Below are positions 1 through 14,300 of a stretch of 64,000 nt of DNA, one piece after another. The translations under genes and the position numbers were made by a program. Under the pieces are notes generated by a model. The model was given only the letters and a program-made list of their open reading frames with translations. It had not been told where the DNA came from and did not search any database. Numbering within the stretch: the stretch's first letter is position 1; each line of letters opens with the position of its first letter. The DNA comes from Otis tarda (lineage: Eukaryota > Chordata > Aves > Otidiformes > Otididae): NCBI GenBank assembly GCA_026413225.1, contig CM048553.1, positions 128,034,190 through 128,098,189 on the forward strand, written 5' to 3'.

Positions 1-725
1 AAAACCATTACCCCTCGTCCTATCACAACAGGCCCTACTGAACAGCCGCTCTCCATCTTTCTTGTAGGTCTCCTTGAGGTACTGGAAGACCATGATAAGG
101 TCCCCTGGAGCCTCCTCTTCTCCAGGCTGAACAGCCCCAACTCTCTCAGCCTGTCTTCATAGGAAAGGTGCTCCAGCCCCCTTATCATCTTTGTGGCCCT
201 CCTCTGGACATTCTCCAACTGGTCCACGTCCTTCTTATGCTGGGGGCTCCGGAACTGGACACAGTACTCCAGGTGGGGTCTCACCAGGGCAGAGTAGAGG
301 GGGAGAATCACCTCCCTCAACCTGCTGGCCACGCTCCTCTTGATGCAGCCCAGAATGCGGTTGGCCTTCTGGGCTGCAAGGGCGCATTTCCAGCTCATGT
401 TGAGCTTCTCATCCACCAGCACTCCCAAGTCCTTCTCCTCAGGGCTGCTCTCAATCCATTCTCCACCCAGCCTGTATTTGTGCCTGGGATTGCCACAACC
501 CAACCTTGCACTTGGCCTGGTTGAACTTCATGAGGTTGGCATGGGCCCACCTCTCCAGCCTGTCAAGGTCCCTCTGGATGGCATCCCTCCCTTCCAGTGT
601 GTCGACGGCACCACAGAGTTTGGTGTCATCGGCGAACTTGCTGAGGGTGCACTCTATCCCACTGTCCATGTTGCTGACAAAGATGTTGAACAGGGCCGGG
701 CCCAACACAGACCCCTGAGGGAGCA
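1..725 (-). mobile_element. CR1: CR1 LINE fragment, 3' half, cut by window edge
   Basis: A CR1 non-LTR retrotransposon lies in reverse orientation. The minus strand encodes the end of the reverse transcriptase, including the FADDTK form of the polymerase active-site box, followed by the conserved C-terminal region. Plus-strand bases 1-360 align by eye, roughly four bases in five, with the second clear CR1 copy at 62269-62630. The homology stops near 725, which is the 5' truncation point of the element. This is the usual outcome of incomplete target-primed reverse transcription. The 3' UTR and terminal octamer repeats lie beyond the left edge of the window. The copy is dead because it is truncated and frameshifted. 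Confidence 0.96.
451..708 (-). pseudogene. CR1 ORF2 reverse transcriptase remnant with FADDTK box
   Basis: An 85-codon open stretch inside the CR1 copy carries part of the reverse transcriptase palm. An N-terminal [13 protein letters not shown] segment is followed by [14 protein letters not shown], which holds the catalytic Asp-Asp pair, and then a helical [17 protein letters not shown] segment. After the KCKV residues the frame breaks. Several bases expected in the family are missing near 525-530, so the downstream coding text continues in another frame across 1-520. The upstream endonuclease domain and the first RT motifs are absent because of 5' truncation. In an intact element this protein nicks DNA and copies CR1 RNA, but this copy cannot. 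Confidence 0.93.
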
Positions 726-3700
726 GTGGTAAGGGTTCTTCTTAAAAGCAATGCTGAAAACTGATTTTTATAGTTGTTGTTGTTTATTACTACTTGTAAG
801 TCTCAGCTGAGTAATGTCTTTTAATTTCTTTATAGTTCCCTTAATGAATACATCCAGAGTTTGTGTTGCTTCCTTCCTGCATGACTAAGAGATAAATGCC
901 TTCTCTTGCTGAAAACTAGAACACTTATATTCCTGCTTTCACTCACCAACTCCAACATTAGCTCTTGTAATGTCATACTACTTATTATTCGTGTTGTTCT
1001 AATGTCTTTGAAGTGTAGCAAGGCGGCAGTATATGCTGCTCTTGCGTGATCAATACATTATTCTTGTTTATTACCCAGCCACTTCCCCTTAGCATGCTTG
1101 ACAGGTACAGCTGCACCTGGAGACAGCTTCCTATAGCCTCTCTTAACTTCATCTTCTTCTGTCCAGGGTTTGCTCCCTTTGCCATCAGTAATGCCAAATG
1201 CAGAGCTTGCTTAGTATGCTGTTCCTACTCCCATCCTATCAATTTCTTCCTCTCTGCCACGAGCTCCTTGTGAAGTCCTGATTTGCCAGGGTCTTCCCAT
1301 CTTAAAATGTCTCCTAAAGACTGACTGACTCTGTAATTCCCTTGTAAAGGGAAACAATTTTGGATGCTCTTCTTTCCTGATGCCTTTTAGTCTTTCCTCT
1401 GCAATGTAGTGTCTTTGTGGGCAGGGACTGGCTTGGAGTCTCTGGATGTGGATAAATACTTTATTTTTGAGCAGATTATGACTGACATTGAGTGGCGGCT
1501 GCAAGCCTCAGCAGATAGCTGGGAACTGTATGCTGTGTGAGGTGGTCAAGCAACAAACTACATCTTTCAGGCAGCAAGTGTTCCTCCCCCTTCCCCCTTC
1601 CTCCAGGCTTTATTCTGGAGGTCTAAGTTTATAACAAAAGAAACAAAAAGGTTTTTATATAAATGGAAAAGCAAATGAAGCCCGTCTCATGTTACAACTC
1701 AGCCTTCTGACAGCCAGGAATGGAGATCGGCCCTACTTAGAGGCCTCTTTGCTCTGAACTGCAACGGAGATGTTAATATTCCCTCACTGGCTCTGAGTGC
1801 TCTCTGATTAGACCTAAAGTTCCAGCTCGGTGTTAGCCCAAACTGTACATTTGGCAAAGGTTGCTGCAAAAGTTGTGTCTGTACAGTAACTCCAACAGTG
1901 GAGCCATTATCTGCCGCCTGGGTGCTATCAGAGTGTAAATAAGAAGCGGGGTACACAGGCACAGCATTGCGATTGCTCAGAAAGCTCCACTGTGTGGCAA
2001 ACCCTTTAAAATAATACACCAAGAAAGTATTTTGACTTTCCATTAGTCATAAAAGTCAGCATTTTTAATATGCATGATTAAATTTACTCAGGGAGATAAA
2101 TGTGTGCTTTTTCTTTTTCTTCAGAGATTGATGGGAACTGCCCGACACTTGTGGTGTTGGTGCTTAAATATGTTTAAATTTAAGAGAGTACTTTAAGTTA
2201 ATAAAGCAGGTGCCAGAATGCCTTAGCTAGGTGAAGGCTAGATCCAAACTTCTTACTCAGATGCCTAATTTTAGTCAAGGCAGTGCCTGTAGGATTAAAC
2301 ATCTTTTATTAGACTAACTATTTAGAAAAAACAGACATGGGAACACAAATCATTCTCTTGTTATGCACTTAAAATTTTGGAGAAATCATTCACACTTTAA
2401 GAGATGCTCTGTGCTGAAAATAAGCCACGCTTTCTACTTGATTCCTTGCTGCGCAGAAATTCTGCAAGCCATTTCACAAACGTGGAACATAATTTTAAAA
2501 GGCAAATGCCTGGAGAAGCTGCAAAATGTAGTGAAGCCTGTATTGAAAGCCAGAGATTGCTGCCTGGCTTTGAGGTTTAATCATTGTAGTGTAGCGTTAA
2601 GCTGATTTGTAGGTGACAAAGTGTTTTCATATTTTTAATTCTTTTCTTCCTTTAAAATGAGACCTTCAGCATGTTTGTGGTCCGTAAAATAATAAAGGTT
2701 TTGGAGGGTGAGGGAAAAGCAAAAGGTTATGCTATGGCTCCAAAACAAATGGAAAGTGTGGTCACTGGCAAGAACAATTTGAATCGGATACGTTTTATGG
2801 AATAAATCATAGTCTGGCTTCCTGTAGGATTATCTCAGTACTTAAAAATGATAAAAGAGAATGAGAAACTTGGGCAGGGCTGTTCAAAGTAATGCAAACA
2901 TGGCATACAGAGCATCCTGCAACTCATCCGATGTCATAGTCTCTTTTCTTAACTTTCTCTCCCTTTGCTACGCTTTCTGCCTTTGCAGGAGAGGGATGCA
3001 GAGATTTCAGGGATATTATTTTCTCTAGTTTTATAAAGGGACCAGATAACAAAACAGAACCCAGATGACCTTTAGAGCTGCAAGTGACCCTGTTTGATGA
3101 ATGCTGGGCACTCATATTGTGATGTGTCCTTTCCACTTAGAGTCCATAAAATCTAAATTCCCAAAGTGCGTAGCAGCAAACCTGTGCTGGTGAAGAAACA
3201 GATGGGTGTAAATCATTGATATTTGGAGCCAACGGTTTTCATGATGCCAACTTTCATGCATTGTGAAAATGGCTAATTGCTTTTCTTTCCTAAATTCCTT
3301 TCACTTGCTGAGATGCCATTAGCCTTTAGCTCTTTGTTTCTACATACCCAGCTATTTTGTTAGTGCTCCGCACTCTATACCCCTGCTTCTGTTTCTCAGG
3401 ATGTTAGACAGTGAATTATCTATTCACTTCAGAGACATCCCTCCCAATTTCGAGAATGAATGCAAAAGGGAAGTTGGATAAGCACTTTGATTCTCTTCCA
3501 ATTTAAAATCTACTAAAAAAAAATATATGTGTGTTGGTGTCTGTGAAGGGAAGATTCTTCAGTTTCTGCTAACAGTAAAAGGATTTATGGGGAGAAAGAC
3601 TTCTTTGGATGACTCTTGCTGTCTCATGAGAAATACTACATGCAGATTTACAGATCTACCTAATTTTTATGCCTGTACACTCCTCCTTAAAAGGATTGCC

Positions 3701-6700
3701 AGCTTTGTCAAACAGTGAGGTTTGGGTACAGTTAGCTTTTCCTTCTCCTGGAAAGAATACATTGATTTTGACTGGTTTGCCCTTTGTCAGTCTGGTCTTT
3801 AGGACTCTGAATCTCATCCTAAAGTCTGCTCTGTAGATGGCAAAGGAGAAAATGAGTGTCCATTGCCTGAGCACTGCATTGCTTTAGCTAAAACTGAGAA
3901 GACTTCATTCTACATTGTAATAGGTCTGGCAAAAGCAAGCCAAGAGCCTCACGGGGGGCCAGCAGGTTTTTGGTTCTCAGCCTGCGTTTGCTTCTGAGCT
4001 TTTTCTTAATATCACAATGGGCTCTTGCTGTGTACGTCTAATGCCTCAGCAATGAAGTCAGGGTATATTATGCCATCTGTCCAGGAGTCAACACCACAGG
4101 TCAAGCTAATTTAAACTGGCACTTTTCATCTTCCTGTGCCTGTATGCATTACATTTAATAGTTTAAGTGAGTGATTGTATCTCCTGACCCTGCAACAAAG
4201 GATAAAGCTCATGTTTGTATTTTTTCATTATCTTTAGTTGTCAGGGATAGGGACATTTGATCCTTTCATGCAAAAAAATAGTTAAAACAGTGACTGATAC
4301 TCAATTTTTGGTTTAGCAACAGTTGGGTTTTTAAAAATTCTTTTTTTTTGAAAGGTAAGTAAGGGGGCAAATTTTTACATGGTGGAATTTTGTAAATTTA
4401 ATTCTGGATTGAAAAGTTTAAATAAAAAAATCAAAACCATTATTTCCTCTTCACATTGACAGTTGAAAATTTATGGGGATAACTGTTTGTCCTGTGGTAA
4501 ACAGAAGAGTTAAGTGATGATCATGGAGCAAAACTATGCTCATAAATACTTTGGATGCTATGAAAAGAGTGACCTCTGCATCATTATTTCTCATTTGATC
4601 TCTGCAATGAACTTTGAGGAGTTAAATGTATAGAGATGACAGGTGAATCATCAGAATGGAGATCTGATAAATGAAAAATGTGCATAATAGTATAAGAGAT
4701 GTTGTAAAATCCAAATAAACTTGTCCAAATATTAGTACTCAGTTTGATTTGTCTGTCATATTTTTCCTTCTTCTTTCTACTATTTCTCTGACTTGCTATT
4801 TCTCCAGGCCGTCATGTTTCCAGCATTTTCCTTTTTTTTATCCCCAGAAAAATAGAATCATTGCTGAGGAGGGAAAGGGAAGAAGAACCACACATAACTA
4901 TTTGTTTCTTAAACACGTCTGAATTTTGCAACGGGAATATTGTTCATATGATTGGGTTGTCAATAAGCTGTTTTCCCTCATTTACAAAAGTGTTACACAA
5001 GTACGATAACGTAAGTGTATCTCCTGCAGCTGTACTAGCCCAGAGCACCAAAGTTATGACTGTTTATCTGAAATTAATTTCAGAACCAAGTGAGCTATAT
5101 CTATGCAAATTATCTGTGTAGATAGATATATTGGTTGTTAGTTTTTATTGCAATAAAGAATCTTCTTAGAGAAAACCTAGTCCTATCTGGTGGCCACAGC
5201 TAGCTATTGACCTACTACCTTTTCATGACGTGAACCTTTTGTCATTAATCAAAGTTGTAGCACCATTCAACACACACACACAAGTCTAAATGTTAAGAAC
5301 TGAGAATCAATATTTTGAGCATCAAACACTACACTGGGGCAGAAAAAAGAGGCATATAGCCCTCCTTATCTTCCAAGAGACCCCGAACCTGAAATAAATC
5401 AAGGGAGGAAAAGTGACTGAGCCAAAAGCAAAGATGCAGACATAAAGGTACAGCCTGCCCAGGGTACAGCTTACAACTAAGAGTGTTTGAACTGCCAAAA
5501 TTAATGTTTTTACTGAAAGTTATTAATTTCACACCTACTCTGTATACTAGTGATGTTAGACTTACCATAATGAGCATAAACATATTGAATCACTCATTAA
5601 CAAGAGTGGAAGAAACAGAAAACACAATACGCAATACATATTTTTAATATAATACTGAATGTAATTTCATCTGCATGTTCTTATACAAAGAAATTTCTGT
5701 GCTACAAGTAGGTACAAACAAGACAAATAACAAGGCTTTGTACTAGGATTAAAAAACTGGAAAGTGTTATAGCTCTTTCAAAAACATTGGCAACATTTTC
5801 AATATTAACACTTAAATTTTAATACTGTTTCTCGTATCTGTTGCATTTGAAATCTATTGAAATTTGGTAATACTGATTTGTGGTTTATTCATCAAAATGT
5901 CACTGTAAAGTAATTCTTGCCATTATTGTGAGTTAAATATTGTATTCTAGGTAAAGGTTACCTGTCCAGAAGCTAGACTCATAATTGAGAAGTAGGACTA
6001 ATGGCATATTAGACCATTGGTGAAACAGGAAAATTATGAGAGGCTATAATGGTGACTTCATTGGCTATTATAAATCTCGCAGTGTAATGATGTCACATAG
6101 AGCTGTGTCTTTAAAAAGACATTAAATTAATCCAGTACAGCAAGACAAAAGTGGCTTAGAATTATACATTAATATTAATCCAGAGCACACAGTAATAAAA
6201 CTCAAAATCAATTCCTAAAGAAGGGCTTTGGCAAATGTAATGAATAAGTACAGAAACTCCCATTATCAGTAATAAAACTATTTAAAAAATTGAAGAATGA
6301 ACATTTATTAGTTTAAATGTGTTGTACTTACACAGCATGGTAGAAAAGTGAGGTACTTATTCATGCTTGCAATTCTAATGTATCTAAATCACACGAAGGA
6401 CCATCGAAAAAGAGCATTTAGAGAGAAGAGGAAAGGGGCTGGTAGTCATTAGTAGCAAAATAAGTGAGAAGATTTTGTGGGAGAAGGAGTGTTAGAAAGT
6501 TATTTGGCCTCCTTTGCTTCCAGCAGACTAAATGATGTTATTCTACATTACAAAAATGGACTTAACGATTGGGCATTTTCCTTTAATTTAGCTTAATTCC
6601 TGCCTATTGTTGTGTTCAGCCCTTGCTGCCATGGCAGCACATTTCCACCTACAAAACACCAAAGTCATTGATAACAGACACCGTCAATGCTGCATACTGT

Positions 6701-9700
6701 GGCTGTCCCCTGTGCTTCCTGGAGTGCTGTTCTCCACAGAAGACACACTCTGGATTTTGCCTCGATTAGCATGCCATAATGGGTCCTGCACAGGAATCAG
6801 GAATTTCCTACATTACCTTCTAAGATCCTTTCTAGCTCTATTTTTCTATGGATAGGTCTTCTATTTCATGGTCCCAGCTTAGGGATGAGCTTACTCTTTT
6901 GCATTTCCCAAGAGAGGAAGGCTGTTGCGGGAGTTGCTGTCCAGGACCCCAAGTTTCAGAGAGCTTGGCCTACAGAAGGTGTTTTTAGAGCACAAAACAG
7001 CAACCAAGCCCATGGCTGTCACTCTGCTTGTCTTTGTGGTAATTCACTTCCCTGTTTTGTCTCAGGCAGCCTTGGATTTATGAAGTTTTACACTATGTGT
7101 AGGTATCAACCATAGAGTTTTGAGTGGGTGAAGGCAAAGGTGTTTATTTATAATGTACATTATTCGTTTTCCTTTCTGAAATGCTCGTTTGAAACATGGC
7201 AAACAACAGAATAGCACCTTACTGCATTGCACTCTGAAGAAATTCTGTGAAGTACCATTTGGTAATATAGCCCTGTGTTTACTTCTTCCAACAGATAAAA
7301 ATGCAGCAGAACAGAAAATTCATAGGATGTTGAGCCTGTAAATCCTTTCTATTTGCATAAGCTTTTGGGAACAGAAGATTTTGTTTTCCCTGCGCATCTG
7401 ACTTTACATGAATTTTGCTTTTTAGGAAGAAAGGACATTCTGTGGTTTGGTCTGCAGATGGCTAAATAGATGATCGTCCCTCTGGGCTTTATAAACCAGG
7501 CTTTTGGCTTGGTTGGGAATACCTTCTTAAGAGATTGATCCCATTTTTTTTTTCCCCTCTACTGTGCATGGTGCTCTGCTAATCTATCTTTGGAACAAGT
7601 CACATGCCGGTTGCTTGAGAAGAGAGATCTATTGGTAACTGACATTACAAAGAGTCCACAAAAGATTAAAAGAATATTGTTCTTTCTTTTGCTTTTTTTT
7701 AATCTTCCTCTCTTCTCCCAGAGCTTTTTAAAGTTTATTTAGTAGGCAGAGATATGGTATGCAATAAATAAGGACATTTTAGAACAAGCTTCTGGCAAAA
7801 AAATATACTGGACTTACTGATACTTGATGAAATATGGAAGAAATAATGTGATAAATGTATGGTAATATTTGGCTAGGTATAGATATTAATAGACATTTAT
7901 TATTGAAATTGCTTCTCAGAATCATGACATGATTGGTAATGATTAGAAATCATTAAGATTGATGGTGTTGTAATATTAATAGATATCCTATCTGTTAAAA
8001 TGTTATTAAGCCTTTCTCCCTATTATGTAGAAAATACAGAAATGCAAATATTATTTACTGTGTGTGACCAATAAACAAATTAGCCAGAAACAACATTCAG
8101 TTTTATCCCTTTTCCCTGAAGAAATTTAAATTAAGAGGATGCTTTTAATATGACCTTAATATATAACTTGGGGACAGAATAGCTCGAGCATTTTGTTCCA
8201 GTAGTGACATACTGCAATGTAGTGGCACCTTATCTCAATAATGACTTCTTATTTTGTTTAACAAGCATAGGGTTTTTTTTTCCCTCAGTCAATCATGCCT
8301 GGTAAGCAGATGTTGCTTTAAATAGTACAACCAAAAATGAATTGGGTGCTTGAGGCTCAGAAGAGTTTTCTGCTTTCAGAAACTGGAAAGCCCGTTTCTG
8401 ATTTGGGAGTATGCACAGGCTGGCGTTGCACCAACCACCCTGTGTAATGAACCTTCTACAGTCAATTTGAGTTCAGAGTTGGAAACAAGTTGTGTCCTGC
8501 AGTGTTATTTTCTTCCTAACATATCCTTCTTCGTGCTGGTGTTGCAGAGCTTGTTCTGCCCTTCTTGCTTATGTCTGCTGCAGCACAAGTGCTCAGGATG
8601 ATGAGTTGGAGTCATGGTACAGTGCAAGAGGGTTATTTGGGTGTCAAAGCCCACTGTCGTCTTTGAGACATTCATAAAGAGCCAGTTCCTGCTGTAGCAC
8701 ATTAATACACAGGCATTTTACACAGGAAGACATTTTGAGAAGTTCTGCAGCTTCCCTTCCAAAAATGTTTTGCCTGCTTAGCTGGAAGATCTTTTTTATG
8801 TGCTCAGCCACATAGAATTTTTTTTGTTTGTTTGTTTGGGTTTTTTTTGTTACAAAGGTAAGCTGACCTCACATATTTACAAGCAATAGATTAAAAGACT
8901 TGGGTAATGATTAAGGACGTCATTTCTGTTCTATAAACTGGCTTGGTTTGATTTTAGTAAGTGCTGAACTCGATCCATCTGGAAGTGAGGGCCTAGTTCC
9001 TTCAAACAGATAAACACACTAGAGACTTTGTACAGTTAAGATGTCTGCAATTTTTTATTAGCTAGCAGAGAGGCTGTTTTTTTTTAAGATAGTTAACATT
9101 GAAAATATGATTTGATTCTAAGCTTAAAGGAGAAGTGCAAATTCTAAACCACAGGCTTTGTTAGGGCTTTCTAATCCTATTCCAAGTATTATGGAAGTCT
9201 GCTGTTTGAATAAGGCCAAGTCATCTTTTAATTCCTAAACTGGATCCCATAAAAGGCTAGAAAGTCTTTGATCTATGTAAAAGAGAAGATCACCAGGGAG
9301 AAGCCTCTGCTTCTGTTTGTCCAAATGTTGCAAGCAGAGTCTCTTGGCTAACAATTCAAATTATATTTGTTTGTGTCTTAGACAGACTTGTTGATTTGCA
9401 TATAAAAGGGATTTCAACAGCAATATCAGCTCTTTCATGGGATTTGCAATGGAGGAAAAAGGCTAGTTAAATTTTAATCTAGTAGACTGGCCTTCAATGA
9501 TGTAATGTAATTAGTATCTAGTAGTAGAGATATTGTCTGATGTCATATTTCTAAAGTTATCTGGTATGTACATACCAAGACTGATAAAGGCTATACAAAA
9601 TCGTGGGATAGAAACTTTTCTAAAATGAAGCTATAAGTAGGGAAATAGAATAGAATGGATAGGGTAGGGTAGACTAGACTAGACCAGAAGTTTTCCTGAA

Positions 9701-10988
9701 AGGAAGGAAAATCTCTGGAAAGCTTATTCTAGGAGGAATAAGGAAAATTCAACCTCAATAGATGTAGAAAGTTTGTAGAATACATTTTCTAGCAAGGTCT
9801 CCTGAATTTTCTTCATTGGTCATTGTAGGGGTAAACAGAAAGTACAAAACTAGGCTGAAAATCAGGTCTGATTATTTAATAGGGAACAATGTGAAGGAAA
9901 TATAACATTTGTAAAGAAGGCTACGTGCATCAGCTTATGTTGACGACATCTAGTTTTATTTCGAGTGAAGTGGAAGGTACAGAACTGCAACATCACCCTT
10001 GTCTATCTTATGACTGAAGTTGTTGTACTTCTTATAAGCAGAAAGGTTATTTACAACCACCTGTAAAAGTCACCTACAAGTAATTTTTCTGCATAGTGCA
10101 CTTCTGTAATGACCTTTTTTCCAGAGAAGACCCAAGATAGTTTCATGAACAAACCTTCCCAGTCTTTGTTTTCCCTCTTCCATTGACAGCCTCAGGTGAG
10201 GGCTTAAACAGGAAGGAAAAATTGTTCCTGCAACCCAGACCTTGTTATTTTCTCCCTGAGGGACGCACAGGCAACAAGTATTTGTCACAACTAAGTGCAC
10301 ATATGAGAGCTTGTCCTACAGAAGGATGACCATCAACCATGTGATCAGACTAGGCTGGTGCTTGTCTCCTCATGTCACTAGAGTCCTTGACCACATGCTA
10401 AGGGCAATACTTGACTTCTCCATTATCCCTGTTTGGCCATTATCTTATTTCTCTTTTAATCTTGGGAAAAAATATCATAATTCAGCTCAGGTGAGCAAAA
10501 TTTATCCCTTGAAGCCTTATATCTTCCCTCTCAGTATGAAATATAGCAACTGTAGAGGTAAATGCACATTTTTAACTGCAACAGTGAAGATGCTAACTAG
10601 TCTAGGATTTGTTTCTGGTGTTAAATACAATGCTTCAGCATGTTGACTTTTACTGTTTCTGTGAGAATGATGTAATATCATGACCTCATATTAAAAGCTA
10701 AGGCAAAGTACATCTGCTCTTCTCCAACTAGCAACTCGGTCATTTTAAAAAATGGGAATGTGTTGCTTTCCTGTCTGCTGTTCTCAGAAAGGCACATGTG
10801 CCTCAAGTACTATCTTTTTAGACTGATGTTGCTGGAAAAATAAAGGATATGATCTCTTCCTGCAAACTTTGCCTTCGTTATCTCTGTAATGAGTAATTGT
10901 TAGAATAAAGGGTCTGGATAATCTTAATGACATCTGAAGAGTTCAAAGGAAAGTCTGTAAAGTTTGTCATCACTGCTTAAGTTGTCAA
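726..10988. other. AT-rich non-coding stretch, no gene recognised
   Basis: No exon, RNA gene or recognisable transposon is supported here. The open frames are short and found equally on both strands. Small features are a degenerate TAGAA/TAGGG pentamer run at 9644-9685, a CA run near 5270-5283, and scattered poly-A and poly-T tracts. An unusually protein-like 114-codon ATG frame on the minus strand at 1699-2043 is treated as a finding and not as a gene. Confidence 0.6.
9644..9685. repeat. Degenerate pentanucleotide repeat (TAGAA to TAGGG to TAGAC)
   Basis: The plus strand shows successive five-base units that drift from ATAGA through TAGGG to TAGAC. This is an old, diverged short tandem repeat. 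No transposon boundary was seen on either side. Confidence 0.7.
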
Positions 10989-11350
10989 ATCATAGAAAAT
11001 AGTCCTGGAAAAGACCTCAAGAGGTCATGAAGTCTCTAAACTAAGATCAGCTATATCTATCTCTTTTCCTGAAAGATGTTTGTCTAACCTTTTCCAGTGA
11101 TGGAAATTTCATGACCTTCCCAGAAAATCTCTTCCAAAGGTCTTTCTTAATATTTAACCTTTGATGCTGTCACTACTTGCTCTTTCCACCACGAGCAAGT
11201 AGAACAGATTATTTTCTTTTCTTGACAATAGCTTTTCATGTAATTGAAGGATGCTATGATCTTTCCCTCCTTTACCAGCAAACTGTTTTTCTGTCTTTGT
11301 GTTTTCTAATCTCTAACCTTTTTCTTTGCTCCTTTTCTGGAGAGATGATG
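10989..11350 (-). mobile_element. CR1: Old, strongly diverged CR1 3' fragment
   Basis: The plus strand begins with ATCATAGAAAATAGTCCTGG, matching the CR1 3' end (the terminal octamer repeat in reverse). It then follows the CR1 3' UTR order: the GACCTCAAGAGGTCAT block, the CCAGTGATGGAAATTTCATGACC block, a CTTTCTTAATATTTAACCTTTGATG block, and a final stretch resembling the ACTTGAAG..TATCATGTCCC..CTTCTCTTCT region. Many substitutions and indels separate it from young CR1 consensus, so this is an ancient subfamily copy. The right boundary is approximate and no coding capacity remains. Confidence 0.8.
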
Positions 11351-14300
11351 AAGCAAAAATATTTTATGTCCTCCTTCTAACACTGCTACTCTCTTTTCAA
11401 TCTTCCTACTTGTCTAGCAAAGAGAACAGAGATAAGACTCTTTGAATTGCCGTGTTCTCTCCCAGGCTACTTGAAGGATTTGCTCTGATACGGTTAACTC
11501 TTTCTACTTTTGTTTAGTTAGCTCTTTGCTTTTGCTACTGTTTTTCACATTTCTGTGTTTAATATAAAATCATTGATGCAACTCTAAAAAAAAATATTCT
11601 TCAGAAAAGTTTTATCACTTCTTGTCTTGCTGATCACATTTCCGTCTCCCTGAGTAGGACAGGTTAGACATGCCCCTTTGCATTGAAAGCTTTGGTTGCC
11701 TTCCATATGGTCTACATCTGCAGTTAACTGTATTAGTTAACTTTGGTTAAAATATCACCACCAAGGCTCTGATTTAAACCATTACCACAAACAAAAGCAT
11801 TATTTTTGGGGGATGTCGTTAGGGACATCATATCCCTTTGGCTCCTGCAGCCAGTTTTTTCTAAGATATTGTGCCTTGTTCAGAGCTTCAGAATCACCTT
11901 TGTATTGAAAATTCACAGTTACTTAGCAGCAGGGTTTTCAGTTCATTTTGTGTCTGCACTTTGTCAATTAACTGAACTCCACCCATTTACATTATGAAGT
12001 GTGGGTCACTGCTTTTTTCTTTTTCCCTAAGCAGCTGTCCTCCTGGCAGTCCTTGTGGTGAACTTCTTCCAGGTTTGTTTCAGTCCTTAAACTCTACAGG
12101 ACTGAGCCAAATACTTTGTCATGTAAGTCCCATTAATAATCATCTGTTTCTCAGGCTCCTGGGATCAGTCTTTTGTAATGCGCTCTGACTGGAAACTCCC
12201 AAAGCCACGCCTGATGGGTGATGTCCTTGTAACATCTGCTCTGGGACTGTGCTGGTAAGTCATTATCAGTTGGTGTATTGTTGCCTTGTTAATGGAACCT
12301 GTGGACAAGATATGTAAAACCGAATGTTTAGTGTTTGGGCTTTGGAGAACTGTGGAACAATATCAAAAGTATGTGTCAAAAATGGATGTCTAAATTAGAC
12401 ATTGAAATAAATTCTCCACCACCATCCCAACAGAGTTAAGTAACACTTAGTACTTGCACAATTTTGTGACAGAGAGAAAAATAATTTCTTTTAAGCTTAC
12501 TCTGTGGTCATAATTTTTCTGTGTGGTTCCAGCTGAAAATTGAGGACTTATCCAAGCTACATTTACCTAGTCAGTCAGGCACCAGATTAAGTGTATGCCC
12601 ATGGTCAGACCTGCTTACATTCAATGAACCAGTCACTGCCTAGTTGTATAGGCTTGCACTGAGCTCTGAATCAGTCCCCCGTAGAAAAACCTTTAATCCA
12701 AGCATAGTGCTTCATCATGAGCTGAAGATCATCTTTGGGTTGTCTGAATGAACTAGTTGTTTATAAGGACCAAGCCGTCTGCTGCCTAGTCTAGAGTGTC
12801 ACTTCTTAAGCACAACACTCTTATCACCTTGTTGCTAGCTGTGTGCATGGTGGCTGGGTCAGCATGTAAAATACATTTTACATATAAATATATATACACA
12901 GTCACATTTTTATGTACATAAAACAGAAGTTTTTGGACTTTGATTTAGGCAGAGCACTTGGCAGCATTTTGTTCTTCCGAGTCCCTCACTTGTGGCACCT
13001 ATTGGAACACATTAGTACTGGGCAGGCATGTTGAACTTCCTTACATACATGAATTCACCTATGTGACTTAAAATAGCTTTGTGCATAAAAGTACAGAAAA
13101 ATAAAATTTTAAAGGATTTAAGTCAGATAATAGTCTGGGTATTTGAAACTGCTTTAGCTTGGAAAACTAGTTTCCGGTCTTGAGACAACCTTTAATGTGG
13201 CTGTTGAAATTAGCTGCCAATCCTTAAGGATGTCTATGTGACCCTCGTGAGAATTCTTTCTGATTTTCCATAAGCCTTGTCTGGAAGTAAAGGCAATAAT
13301 TCCTTTCTCCTCTCCTTTCCCAATGCCTTTTGAGATGTAAGTGTTCATGCATTCATCACCACAGTACTGAAGTCCAAGAAAGCAAAGCCTTGAGACCAGA
13401 GGCTTTGAGAAATGTCAGTAAAGCCATATCTACATCTTGCTTTTATATGTAGAAAAAAAAAATAGTTTCCTCTCATATTTGAATTTGAGGGGAAAAGAGA
13501 ATTTTCAAAAGCATGAAAGAGTTCAGTCTTCTGAGCATGAATATCTAAGCAAGATGTGATCCTGAAATGACAAGGAGTCAACATCTGGGTATGTTTTCCC
13601 ACATTAGCAACTGCTGTCCTAAGCTATGCTGTTGCATGTGATGTTAAACAGCTGCTCAGTTTCACCCCAGAGGTAAGAATATTCTGTATCTCACTTACAT
13701 TTTGTTTTTTTAGAACTTTTGAGATTAAAAGCTCTCATAGAACGTGTAAAGTAGTAGCACTGAAATTGTGCTGTACTTGGTACCTAGAAAATAATATTTT
13801 AATTCAATAAAAAGCTGCTGACATATTGTAATGCTTATTCTTGGCACTACCGTATTACATTATCCAACCACCGTTTCTCATTATCTACATACCAAATTGT
13901 TCAAGTCAGTATTTGAGCCTGTCCCCACCATGTACTAGTGAAATACCATACAAATAGCTGCCATAAATATTAACAGCTGGTCCAGTTCAAGGTGCTGCTG
14001 CCTTTGTCTACAATTTACGGTAAGAATGAAAGGCATCCTGCCAGCAGCATCAACCCATCCCACTGCTGAAGTGCCTAGTTGCTTTTGAAGCTGTATGTGC
14101 AAGCAGGGTTTCTTATCAATCTGCTTTCTGGGGAAGAAAAAGGGTTGTATCGGGTCAGGGAAATAATTCTTTGGGAGTTGTTCATATTTAATAAAATTAC
14201 ACTCAGGAAGTTTAGAATGGATAAAAAAGACAAAGGTTTTGTAAACTACACAGACGTTCTTCCTGTAGTGAAGATACACAGGATACTGAAATGTAGCACA

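Noticed and set aside
168..732. Plus-strand open frames of 118 and 130 codons
   Set aside because: They are antisense shadows of the CR1 reverse-transcriptase region.
10311..10646. 111-codon plus-strand frame
   Set aside because: No splice context, family motif or neighbouring exon supports it. Frames of this length are expected by chance in this much AT-rich DNA.
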